A stretch of 64,000 nt of DNA, from positions 8,176,658 through 8,240,657 of the forward strand of contig NC_135567.1 of NCBI RefSeq assembly GCF_964340395.1. The letters run 5' to 3'. The translations under genes and the position numbers were made by a program. Each line of letters opens with the position of its first letter. Within the stretch, counting starts at the first letter, position 1. The stretch comes from Glandiceps talaboti. Taxonomy: Eukaryota; Hemichordata; Enteropneusta; Spengelidae. The notes under the pieces were generated by a model. The model did no database searches, was not told where the DNA came from, and was given only the letters and a program-made list of their open reading frames with translations. Positions 1 to 9,948 of this stretch are shown in pieces.

Positions 1-639
1 ATATCATATTTGAAATGAAATGAAAAGAAGGACAAGTCCATTTGCTGCACATTACTAGCACTGTTCCAAACATAAGACACATGACATATTAACAATTACT
101 TTGGCGGGCCCTTATATAACCCCTTCCTTTCATTTATATACCATTACCTGTCACATCACAGTTATGTATCATTTTGAGTGTAAATATCACTTTGTCTTTT
201 TGGGTTGATTTTATCTCTGACTTGGAAAAGTCATTAACTCTGCATCCTGCGACATCTCAAACATAGAGTTATTCTAAAATTTAGAAAATTTCGCTCAGAA
301 GATGCCTTCTGTACCATGAGATGAGAAACTATTGGAAACAGACAAACTTTGGAGCTCCAAACGTATTTACAGATGATCGCACAGTGTCACACTAGCTCAA
401 TAAACCCACTTCGTTCGTTCGTTGGGGGGGGGGTCTGGTGTCAATGCGATTGCTGAACTACATGTTTGTACTTCTAACCAAATTTCGAAAACTCACACGA
501 TCATGCCTTCAGTGACAATTTCTATATTAATGCTAAGATGTTGAGTAAGACTTGTAATGTGAGATGTGGTGCTGGGTTTCTAATTTCAGATCACATGTTA
601 ATTCTTACAGTATGATATTTGAAATTATTTAATATTTTG

Positions 640-830
640 CTTTGGATATCAGGGGCGGATAAATATTTCAAAGTACTTTGGCTTCCGTCATTTGTTTCAA
701 TTTCTACAAAAATGTATGCTATATTTAACTAGATTTCATTTAAATAATTTTTCATTTAATTTTAATTCCATTTATGTGGGTGATTATATAATATCTTATT
801 TTATCATTTCTTATTCCCTGTCATGTCGTT
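640..830 (+). repeat. Interspersed repeat, copy 1
   Basis: The stretch around TAAATATTTCAAAGTACTTT and the later TGTGGGTGATTATATAATATC...ATCATTTCTTATTC part recur with mismatches at 17075-17205 in the same orientation. The family is not recognised. The bases 1-640 before it hold no exon or repeat I can support. Confidence 0.5.
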
Positions 831-854
831 ACATGTTTTAGATAATATCGATAT

Positions 855-1400
855 TTGAAAAAATATCGCCAATGGCATTATAACACAACTGTACAGTTTT
901 TAACAATGTTTATCCACTTGCTGATCCATGCTATAGTATGTGCTCATTTGCTGAATGACTATCCAGTTGCCTACCCAACCATTTTGTTATTTTTACTCAC
1001 CTACCAGATGATGTTCTTATTCGACCAAAATATACTGTCATTTGGTTGTTGCTAAGGGCGTGGTCATGGTTGCTAGGGAAATTTTGTCAAATTGTTAGGA
1101 AGAAAATGTGCATAATAACACAGAAACATCTCACCAAGTTTCAGTCTCATTGACCAAGTACTTTTTGAGATATAAATTTTTGACCAAAATTCACATTTGC
1201 ACACCTAATTTGCATATTACTAATGAGATCATTATATGTTTAATATTTCTTCATCTATACACCCCCAGATGCATCCCCATTAATTTTCATCCCAATCTGC
1301 TGAGTATTTTTGGAATTAAAGATTTTTGACCAAGAAGACACATTTTAACCCTAATTTGCATATTACTGAAGGATTCATCATGTCATGAACAAATCTTAAG
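855..1400 (+). repeat. Repeat family A, copy 1 (short form)
   Basis: Starts with the family A left end (CGCCAATGGCATTATAACAC) and continues through the GGGCGTGGTCATGGTTGCTA module to the right part (CTAATTTGCATATTACT). This is a non-autonomous, AT-rich repeat with no credible ORF; the frames through it are chance. It has only one copy of the internal module, unlike the copies at 7 kb and 54 kb. Confidence 0.75.
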
Positions 1401-1635
1401 AACTACAAGCTATATTATCAAACATGCACTTTGTTATCATCAATGTATATACCAAATTATATTGAACTTGAAGTTCTCACTATATAGCCTAATTATCAAA
1501 AATCATTAATTTTACAAATGATTCATTAATATTCGTAGAATGTTTACTCAAAACCCATCAGTTCTGGATATTACCCTAAACATATCTGCACCAGATTTCG
1601 TTTAAATTGAGACAGTATTTTTTGATAAAACGATG

Positions 1636-1703
1636 AAACAGACAGACAGATAGAGAGAGGGACAGTTGGACAGACAGGAAGGCAGACAGACAGACAGACA
1701 GAA

Positions 1704-1751
<48 letters not shown>

Positions 1752-1827
1752 TGACTGACTGACTGACTGACTGACTGACTGACTGACTGACTGACTGACT
1801 GACTGACTGACTGACAGACAGACAGAC

Positions 1828-1858
<31 letters not shown>

Positions 1859-1892
1859 CACACACACACACAGACAGACACACACACACACA
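1636..1892 (+). repeat. Compound (GACA)/(GACT)/(CA) microsatellite
   Basis: Runs of CAGA, then CTGA (1751-1815), then CAGA, then CA dinucleotides. All long frames across it are low-complexity artefacts. Confidence 0.95.
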
Positions 1893-2154
1893 AACACTGT
1901 TCATCCCTAAATTACAACCATTTCCTTACCGAATGTAACAGCAAACAAAAAAGTAGCAAATATATATGGTTGGACATCTCCATGTGTTGTTCTATCTATT
2001 TGCTGGAAATTTGGGGGATTTCTTGATTAGAATGAAGTAAGACTGAACACTAGACTGTCCAACATGTATATACACTAAACATTGTCTTCCATGAAAGTGG
2101 AATATGTCATTGGAATTTTCGTACAATATGTAGAGCTACATAAAGTTCACCTAC

Positions 2155-2308
2155 CTTCATCTTTGTCTTTTACCAGGTCGGCTCTACTTGCTACTAGAAT
2201 TACTGATGGTTTAGTGTTACCAATATCTGCTGAAGAATCACTTGCTGCATTTGAATCTTGTTGAATTGATGCATTGGTTGCTTTGAGAAATCTCAGCCAC
2301 GTCAGTAC
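2155..2308 (-). CDS. Roc GTPase exon 3: G4 region
   Basis: A 154-nt exon starts in phase 0 after GTTAACAG and ends in phase 1 before GTAGGTGA. It reads VLTWLRFLKATNA, then a Ser/Asp/Asn-rich linker of about 20 residues, then KPSVILVASRADLVKDKDE. The WLRFLKA helix and the strand ending in VASRAD match the G4 base-recognition region of ROCO proteins, where SRAD or THAD replaces the NKxD of small GTPases. The next exon (rest of Roc and COR) should lie left of the part of the window I can interpret. Confidence 0.8.
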
Positions 2309-2371
2309 CTGTTAACATATAATCAGATGACAGATATAATAACATAGTTATTACAGATTAAAATATGCACA

Positions 2372-2373
<2 letters not shown>

Positions 2374-2412
<39 letters not shown>
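2374..2412 (+). repeat. (GT)n microsatellite
   Basis: About 19 GT units just upstream (on the minus strand) of the G4 exon. Confidence 0.95.
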
Positions 2413-2414
<2 letters not shown>

Positions 2415-2505
2415 AACAATGCCAGCATATAATAATTATATAAATCTATATATAGTCTCTCTCTGTGAACTGGTAAGGTTTAGTAGTGCTATAGGCCTCG
2501 CTAAG

Positions 2506-2704
<199 letters not shown>

Positions 2705-3147
2705 AACGAACGTGTGTGTTAGTCCCTGCATTCGGTTTTGGTATAGACTTGTATTCAAGTAGTATATTTGACCATGTAGGCATACAAATATAATTTACTT
2801 TCTAACTTTAATTGCCATCTCAATTTATTTATTTTACATAATTAGGTATTTGTATATCTATCATCCAATTGTCTACATGAAAGATGCTGTATTAAATATT
2901 AAAATAATACTTCCTCTGTTGAATGCAACTAGTGTCTTGAATTCTTAAATAACGTTTTTTTTTAAATGTTTATCCAATGCAATATACGAGATGAAGTCAA
3001 AAACGTAACATACTTACCAACTGTAGTAGTCATGAAATTAATTACTTCCTTCTGACTTAAACGTACTGACCTATGCAAATAATCTATAATGCTTTTAAGT
3101 CTAAATAAAACAAATTCAAATACCAAATTTAAGATAGTATTACATAC

Positions 3148-3312
3148 CTTCTCTTTCTGACTTTCCATCATGTCCTCTGGACTTACTAGTTTACCATTCT
3201 CCTCATCAGCTATTATATAGAGTAGAATGAATGTAGAATACACAGCTGCAAGGAACATATTGTGTGTCACATAGTATTCAGGTTGACCTGCCAGATCCCA
3301 AAAGCTGAAAAC

Positions 3313-3377
<65 letters not shown>

Positions 3378-3453
3378 ATACTGTAGATCTTATTTTACCA
3401 GTATTCACATCAATCCCTGGTGTTGGAATGTGTTCTGTGGTCTCACACTCTTT
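3148..3453 (-). CDS. Roc GTPase exon 2: switch I, poly-Asp tract, DxxG
   Basis: A 306-nt exon (102 codons, phase 0 at both ends). The acceptor is a good pyrimidine tract ending TTCTTTGTAG; the donor is GAGAAG followed by GTATGTAA. It opens with KECETTEHIPTPGIDVNTGK, where TPGIDV is the switch I/G2 region of ROCO GTPases. Twenty consecutive Asp codons follow, and then FSFWDLAGQPEYYVTHNMFL, which holds the G3 DxxG motif. The strand FILLYIIAD comes next. The Asp run lies where other Roc domains have a short strand-loop between switch I and G3. An alternative acceptor (TTTTCAG at 3305) could skip the Asp codons, but it would also lose switch I. Confidence 0.8.
3316..3375 (-). repeat. (GAT)20 microsatellite encoding 20 Asp in frame
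   Basis: Twenty perfect GAT triplets (ATC on the plus strand), uninterrupted, inside the Roc exon and in its reading frame. Perfect purity suggests recent or ongoing length change. Confidence 0.9.
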
Positions 3454-3802
3454 CTACAAAGAATTTTGTGAAAATAGAAAGAGTAAACATCATGTTTCAC
3501 ATAGTATTCAGTTTTTACGGACTAAATCTCAGAACCTAAACAAATTTTGTATCCATATATAAGTCAGAATTGGGTCTGAGCTCTTACACTCTTTCTACAC
3601 AAATACTTGTCATGAAGAACATAATTAAGGCGACCCAATGTATAATATGTAGTGTTTGCAAAGTGCATCGATTGATTCGATTGTAGCAGTATTCATATGT
3701 GTCTCTGCTGTGTCGTAATACAGGCTGGGGTTTTGCACTCTTACCACAAAGAATTTGGTGAAACAAAACAAAAAAGATTAAACGGGAATATACAGTTTCG
3801 GA

Positions 3803-4460
3803 TAGCACTTAGTCTTCAGCTATGATCTATATATGTATGGTTTATTAGGTGTACCATTTATAGACTTGGATAGTACTTAGTCTTCAGCTATGATCTATGT
3901 ATATGATATGTATGTTTTATTAGGTGTACCATTTATAGACTTGGATAGTACTCAGTCTTCAGCTATGATCTATGTATATGATATGTATATTTTATTAGGT
4001 GTACCATTTATAGACTTGGATAGTACTTAGTCTTCAGCTATGATCTATGTATATGATATGTATATTTTATTAGGTGTACCATTTATAGACTTGGATAGTA
4101 CTTAGTCTTCAGCTATGATCTATGTATATGATATGTATGTTTTATTAGGTGTACCATTTATAGACTTTGATAGTACTTAGTCTTCAGCTATGATCTATGT
4201 ATATGATATGTATGTTTTATTAGGTGCACCATTTATAGACTTGGATAGTACTTAGTCTTCAGCTATGATCTATGTATATGATATGTATGTTTTATTAGGT
4301 ATACCATTTATAGACTTGGATAGTACTTAGTCTTCAGCTATGATCTATGTATATGGTATGTATGTTTTATTAGGTGCACCATTTATAGACTTGGATAGTA
4401 CTAAGTCTTCAGCTATGATCAATGTATATGATATGTATGTTTTATTAGGTGCACCATTTC
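3803..4460 (+). repeat. 75-bp tandem repeat, about 9 copies
   Basis: The unit contains CTTAGTCTTCAGCTATGATC and GTACCATTTATAGACTTGG and repeats at 75-bp spacing (e.g. 4031, 4106, 4181). Copies differ by a few bases, such as GTACC versus GCACC. It sits inside the intron between the P-loop and switch I exons. Confidence 0.95.
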
Positions 4461-4561
4461 TATTCTGTTACAATACATAAAACTGTGATACCTGGTATAC
4501 ATAAATAAACACTTACTACGTATATATTTAACTGGTTTTACAATGATAATTATAAACATAC

Positions 4562-4678
4562 CCCTTGCAATGACTTAGTCAATGTAGATTTTCCAACAGC
4601 TGCATAGCCACATAAAAATAGTTTGCATTTCTTCTGTTTCACTCCAGGCTCTTTCATCAGTTCTTGGTAATCTTGTTG
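4562..4678 (-). CDS. Roc GTPase exon 1: P-loop
   Basis: A 117-nt phase-0 exon (39 codons) begins QQDYQELMKEPGVKQKKCKL and contains the Walker A/G1 motif GYAAVGKSTL preceded by the hydrophobic beta strand KLFLC. This is the phosphate-binding loop of a Ras-like Roc domain and includes the Lys and Ser that bind nucleotide phosphate and magnesium. The acceptor is the AG before CAACAAG and the donor follows CAAGGG (GGG, then GTATGT). The downstream intron contains a 75-bp tandem repeat. Confidence 0.85.
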
Positions 4679-5659
4679 CTTTATAAGATTGAAATACATA
4701 ATATATTCAGACAATTGTAGTATAGCACAAGCAATGTAAATAATGTATGTTATTATTTAACACATTATATTCTTACTATATTTTGGGATCCATGTTTAGA
4801 AGCATTTGTCACCAGTGTAGACTGCCTGACTATTGTCAAAGTTAAATAAATGAATAGTTTTACATAAATATACTTGAATAACAAATGAAAATAATAATGA
4901 AATTTATAATATGAATATAAAATAATAATTAAACACAAGATGGATGAATAAACATTTAAAAATCGTGTTTAACATTGTCAGCATGAATAATTTAATTGGA
5001 TTGTTGAAAGGATTAAACTGTATATACAATTAGATACTTAGAGTTTCAATCGCTGCACTTCATTGTTAGCTAATACTCTAATTATGAATTTGTTATTAAG
5101 TACATACACAGACTATGAATATTATGAAAATAAATCAAACCAGAGCAGAGTTTTACAATCTTGTATGTACAAGTACATTATGTCTAGTGTTATAATCATG
5201 TATGTACAAGTACATAATGTCTACAAAAATAGTATAAAAGGAATAAAATTGATGTATAAGAAATAACAGTATCATTCAGTATTTATTTAAATTGTAGCAC
5301 ATTCAGTAATGAAAGGAAAACATAATAAATTTATTATAAAATACATAAACATACTAAATCTACTATTACAGACTAATTATTCTACATACTTTATTAGCAT
5401 ATTCACTATCTAATTTTTTCATATGAACTATAATTTCAAAAATATTGTCAAATAAAATTATAGCCAACTTTACACTGTTTAACTCAAAAATGTATATTCG
5501 AAATCATACTCTGGGGAATCATGCATTCATATATTGCAAAGGTACAAATTTTATAAACATCCGAATCATATAGGTATTGCATATCACTGATATAAGTGCT
5601 GAATAGGACATACGATGAAATGTAAATGAAATTAAATATACATATATACTTGTATTTAC

Positions 5660-5728
5660 CTTCATATGGTGCATCAACAGCCGTTTTATTTCGCTTGACT
5701 TTGTAACATCAAATGGTCGTTCCCCTTG
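5660..5728 (-). CDS. Half ankyrin repeat / linker exon
   Basis: A 69-nt phase-0 exon (23 codons) reads QGERPFDVTKSSEIKRLLMH then HMK. It resembles the first part of a final ankyrin repeat (G-x-x-P-x-D-V-x-K-S). The acceptor is TTCATGTAG and the donor is ATGAAG followed by GTAAATAC. It links the ankyrin block to the P-loop exon. Being short and basic at its end, it probably caps the ankyrin stack. Confidence 0.75.
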
Positions 5729-5867
5729 CTACATGAACACAAACACAATAACAAAAATAAACAGAATACTTGTACACAATTCATTCCATACTACTGAAAT
5801 AAATTTGTCAATTCAACAGACAGACAGACAGAGACAGACAGACAGACAGACACACGTGTGTGGGTGA

Positions 5868-5887
5868 AACATACATACATACATACA

Positions 5888-5919
<32 letters not shown>

Positions 5920-6107
5920 CATACATACATACATACATGTACATACATACATACATACATACATACATACATACATACATACATACATACATACATACAT
6001 ACATACATACATACATGCATACATACATACATATACATACATACATACATACATGTACATACATACATACATACATACATACATACATACATACATGTAT
6101 GCATACA
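5868..6107 (+). repeat. (CATA)n microsatellite
   Basis: About 240 bp of CATA units with occasional TG variants, inside the intron between the two last ankyrin exons. The Tyr/Ile/His/Thr frames here are artefacts. Confidence 0.95.
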
Positions 6108-6167
6108 TTCCATGAGTGTCATGGTATAAACAATATATTTATGTGTTTAAAAGAAGATAATTTTTAC

Positions 6168-6266
6168 CATATTCTTCAAATCGAAATCCGCCTTTCTTTC
6201 CAGAAGAATTCGTACTACTTCAATATTGTTATATTGAGAAGCCAAATGGAGTGGTGTTTTACCATA
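6168..6266 (-). CDS. Ankyrin repeat exon (33 codons)
   Basis: A 99-nt phase-0 exon for a near-consensus ankyrin repeat: YGKTPLHLASQYNNIEVVRI followed by LLERKADFDLKNM. The acceptor is TTTTGTATCAG and the donor is AATATG followed by GTAAAAAT. It splices in frame to the half-repeat exon at 5660-5728. The intron between them is largely a (CATA)n array. Confidence 0.85.
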
Positions 6267-6994
6267 CTGATACAAAACATAAACAAACAAATCAAAATTA
6301 GCAATAATCCAACTTAATAAAAGTTACACTGACATTGTCCGCTATGGTTCCCTATAAATACTATACTAACGATGATCTGTATGAGAATACAGGATGTCTT
6401 CACATACTTCTTTCTGAATATGACTAAAACTTATAAGTTTGTATCCACGGTGTCAATGTTTTGTTAATGTTTTATTCAATTGGTTAGGATATCCAATGTC
6501 CAAGGAAAACAAGACAAATACTAAATGTTACTGTTATATAAACTGACAACGAACTATTGATGAGACTTGGTAACAACACAGATGACAATAGTGACTGTTG
6601 ATTGTCTGAATACGGTCTATAATACTTAGGATGTGAATGCACTAGACTGTTAGATACATTGTGTAACTCTGCCCTCACTGGTCCGCTCTATCCAACTGTA
6701 GTAATCTGAAGTACTATGATGACAATTGAAGATGGTAAAACGTAAGTACCATGGCAAACAGAAACACGAGAGTTATTCGCACCTAAAGAAATAACAGTTT
6801 CAGACCCCATTAAAGGGGTACAACCTGAGTTTCCAAGTTTTTAGGCGTAGTTATTTAAAATGTACTCACAGTATTCTACTTACTGGAGCACCACTTGCAA
6901 TTAACTGAGCTAAAATCTGCTGCCAGTATGCAATTTCTAAACGAACTGATGACGTAATTTATAATATGTGTAAAAGAAGTTCAAATAATCCCTA

Positions 6995-8065
6995 CTATGA
7001 AAAAATACCGCCAATGGTGATGTAGCACAATTATACAGTTTTTAAAAATGTTTATCCATATGCTAGGCCATGCTAACAATAAGTGTTCATTTGCTGAATG
7101 ACTATCCAGTTGCCTATCCAACTATGTTGCTATCTCTGTGATATATGCGATCATTTGGCTGTTGCTATGGGCGTGGTCATGTTGTTAGGCACATTTGCAT
7201 ACATTTTAAAATGTTTATTCATTTGTCCATTAATCCTCATTATCTTCAAATTATATGTGATCATTTGGCTATTGCTATGGGTGTGGCCTTATTGCTAGGT
7301 ACATTTGCATACGATTTTTGAATGTTTATTCATTTGCCTTTCAACTTCTGTTATCTTTGCAATATACGTGATTATTTGGCTGTTGCTATGGACGTGGTTT
7401 TGTTGCTAGGCAAATTTACAGATTTTTGGAATGTTTATTCAATGGTCTATTAATCCCAATTATTATCTTTGCAGTATATGTGATCATTTGGCTGTTGCTA
7501 TGGGCGTGGTCTTGTTGCTTGGCACACTTACATACATTACTTGAATGTTTTATTCATTTGTCTTTCAATTCCTGTTATCTCTGCACTATACGTCTTTATT
7601 TGGCTGTTGCTATGGGCGTGATAATGGTTGCTAGGGATATTTGCATATAATTTTTGAATGTTTACTCACCTGCCTACGAGATAATGTTCTTATTTAACCA
7701 AAATATACTGCCATTCAGTTGTTGCTAATGGCGTGGTAATGGTTGCTAGGGCCAATTGTGTTAAAATACTTTGAAGAAAATCTGCAGAATAACACTTCTA
7801 GTAAACATCTCACCAAGTTTCAGTCTCACTGACCAAGTACTTTTTGAGATATAAATGTTTGACCAAAAATGAACATGTTTACACCTAATTTGAATAATAT
7901 TGATGAGATCATTATATGCTTATTATTTCCTCATCGATACACCCACAGATGCACCCCTGTTAAATTTCAGCCAATCTGCTGAGTAGTTTTATAATTATAG
8001 GTTTCACCAAAAAGACATATGTTTAGCCCTAATTTGCATATTTCTAAGGGAATGGGCTATTGTGT
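6995..8065 (+). repeat. Repeat family A, copy 2 (five internal modules)
   Basis: The left end has CCGCCAATGGTGATGTAGCAC. A module of about 111 bp follows, containing TTTGGCTGTTGCTATGGGCG, TTGTTGCTAGGCA and GAATGTTTATTCA; it recurs at 7157, 7267, 7378, 7490 and 7602. The right part has CACCAAGTTTCAGTCTCA and the CTAATTTGCATATT end. There is no coding capacity. The remaining intron from 6267 to 6995 shows nothing recognisable. Confidence 0.85.
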
Positions 8066-9948
8066 TGGGGTCATATCACACTTTTCATGTGACTCGGTTA
8101 CAAACATTGTATGTGCAGCTGATATTGACATATATTACAACTGATGGATAGCATGGTCATCATCAACACCCAAACAAAGTATATACCAGTTAAACACAGT
8201 TCATTCCCGAAGCACAGCACAAGAAGTCAAAATGCACAACTCTAGTCGAATCAATAGTGAAAGCTCCAGAAAAGAAGTCCAAATACAAAGTCCAGTAAGA
8301 GTAGTGCTATATAGTACATGTAGAACAGCTGGGAAGCCATTCTGATCTTTCGAAAGGTCACAGGCGAGAGATTTATTTACGGGGGGGGGGGGCAGGGGAA
8401 TTAGGGGGTAACGTTTTACAAATCATCTCTCATGGGACAGAAATATATTAGGAAATATGATTAATGGGGGGGGGGTAGTATTTTATTTTACTCACTGTAT
8501 TGCATAGCACTGCATTATTTTCTTTTTTAGTTATCCCATTGCTGCCATCAGTTCCAAACCCATTGCTGCCATTCAGGTTAGGGTTAGGGTTAGAGTTAGG
8601 GTTACGGTTAGGTACCAATGACATTAGCCTATATCAATCAAATGGTTGCTGACAACCAACGTAATGGAGTATTTGTCAGTTGTGGTGTGAGGAGATGATT
8701 AGGTCTAACAGGTGTTCAACTGGAACAGTTGGGTAAGATACTATGGATACTGTTGTAGAGATCATGACCTTGGTCCCGGCAATGACGGGAGTGTGCCAAT
8801 CAAATCATTGTGAGTTGTGGTCTTCAGCTCAGCACACAGGTATTTATTAATGCAGTGCCTTCACATACATCTAATGGTGACAGTAATGGCTAATAACCAA
8901 TGCCTTTAAAACTTTCAACATTGATGACAGCAGTGGGATTAAATCCTCACCAATGATTGTGAGACTTGTGTCCCTTTACATTTCTGACAACATTTTAAGC
9001 CACGTTTTGAACTACTTTAACAGGGAAGGGTCATATTTTAAGGACATAAATTTGAGGGAGGGCCACTTTTTATCAAGAAGGAAGTGTGGAGGGTCACATT
9101 TTACGAATTAGTCAGCGTTTGATTTTCCCTGACCCTCCCCTGTACTTACTGAAGGCTCTGAAATCTCAAAGTCGTACATTCAAGCTGGAACATTGATAAA
9201 TTTATATACCTTTACCGTAATATAATGGTGTATTTTCTGATCAATGAAAATTAGAGATATAAACTCATTAAGACGGGGAAAAATATCACTAAATCGACAA
9301 GTACAATGCTATCTTTCAAATGACAAATAAAAGTCCACACAAAACAGGTTTTAGTTGTGACGAAATCTAGAAGAAATGCTAAAATTTGGAAAAGAAAGTA
9401 TATGTCTATAAACAAGAGTTGCATACAGTGCTCTATAGTCTTTTGAAATTAACAGTGAAACGTGTCCTCATAAGGAGTGAAAATGACAACATTTCAAGTA
9501 TACGACAAGGGAAATGATCTTCACTGTCGATTCAGGTATACAAGGGAAATGATATTTACTGTCAATTACTGTACAACACAAAAGTGTCAACACGCTAGTC
9601 AAAATACAAAATCATTAATAATGCAAATAACAAACTAACAACAATGCCACTATGCTTTATAGGATATATGAGCATTTATGTTATGTCCCTGGATTTTTAA
9701 TCAAAGTTATCTTTGCGACAAATGTTCTGTTGATTGATGTACTTTTTAAATTTTTGATACGTTCAATGACACCACAACAAGTACATCTAACAGTGTAACA
9801 AGGCTTGTATCTACAACTAATCTGCTCGGATTCTGCATTGTTATTTATTTTAAGAATTGTTTTGTTTTAATAAATGATATACAATGACAAGATGGGTTGT
9901 TGTGGCTTGATTCTCCTCACATTGGCAGATGAATGAATTATTTAAATG
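8066..9948. other. Non-coding stretch, mostly unrecognised
   Basis: No exon or ORF supported. It holds two poly-G tracts (about 8382 and 8465), a short telomere-like tract (8576-8612), and decayed pieces sharing GGGTCA(C/T)ATTTTA near 9027 and 9100 that look like old repeat DNA. Confidence 0.5.
8576..8612 (+). repeat. Interstitial telomeric (TTAGGG)n tract
   Basis: Six consecutive hexamers of GGTTAG type, two with one mismatch (TTAGAG, TTACGG). TTAGGG is the ancestral metazoan telomere unit, whereas most arthropods use TTAGG. Confidence 0.8.

Noticed and set aside
1571-1904. Long Cys/Val/Ser-rich frames on the minus strand
   Set aside because: They exist only because GACA/GACT repeats have no stops in several frames.
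3148-3304. Shorter Roc exon starting at the TTTTCAG acceptor, leaving out poly-Asp
   Set aside because: It would drop switch I (TPGIDV), and the acceptor at 3454 has a better pyrimidine tract. It is kept only as an alternative.
5791-6317. Tyr/Ile/His/Thr and Met/Tyr/Val/Cys repeat frames
   Set aside because: Artefacts of the CATA array in an intron.
6884-6945. Possible extra minus-strand ankyrin exon (LEIAYWQQILAQLIASGAP) with a GTAAGTAG donor
   Set aside because: The exon would be 62 nt and not phase 0 at its 5' side, unlike all neighbours, and lacks the TPLH start. It may be a decayed exon.
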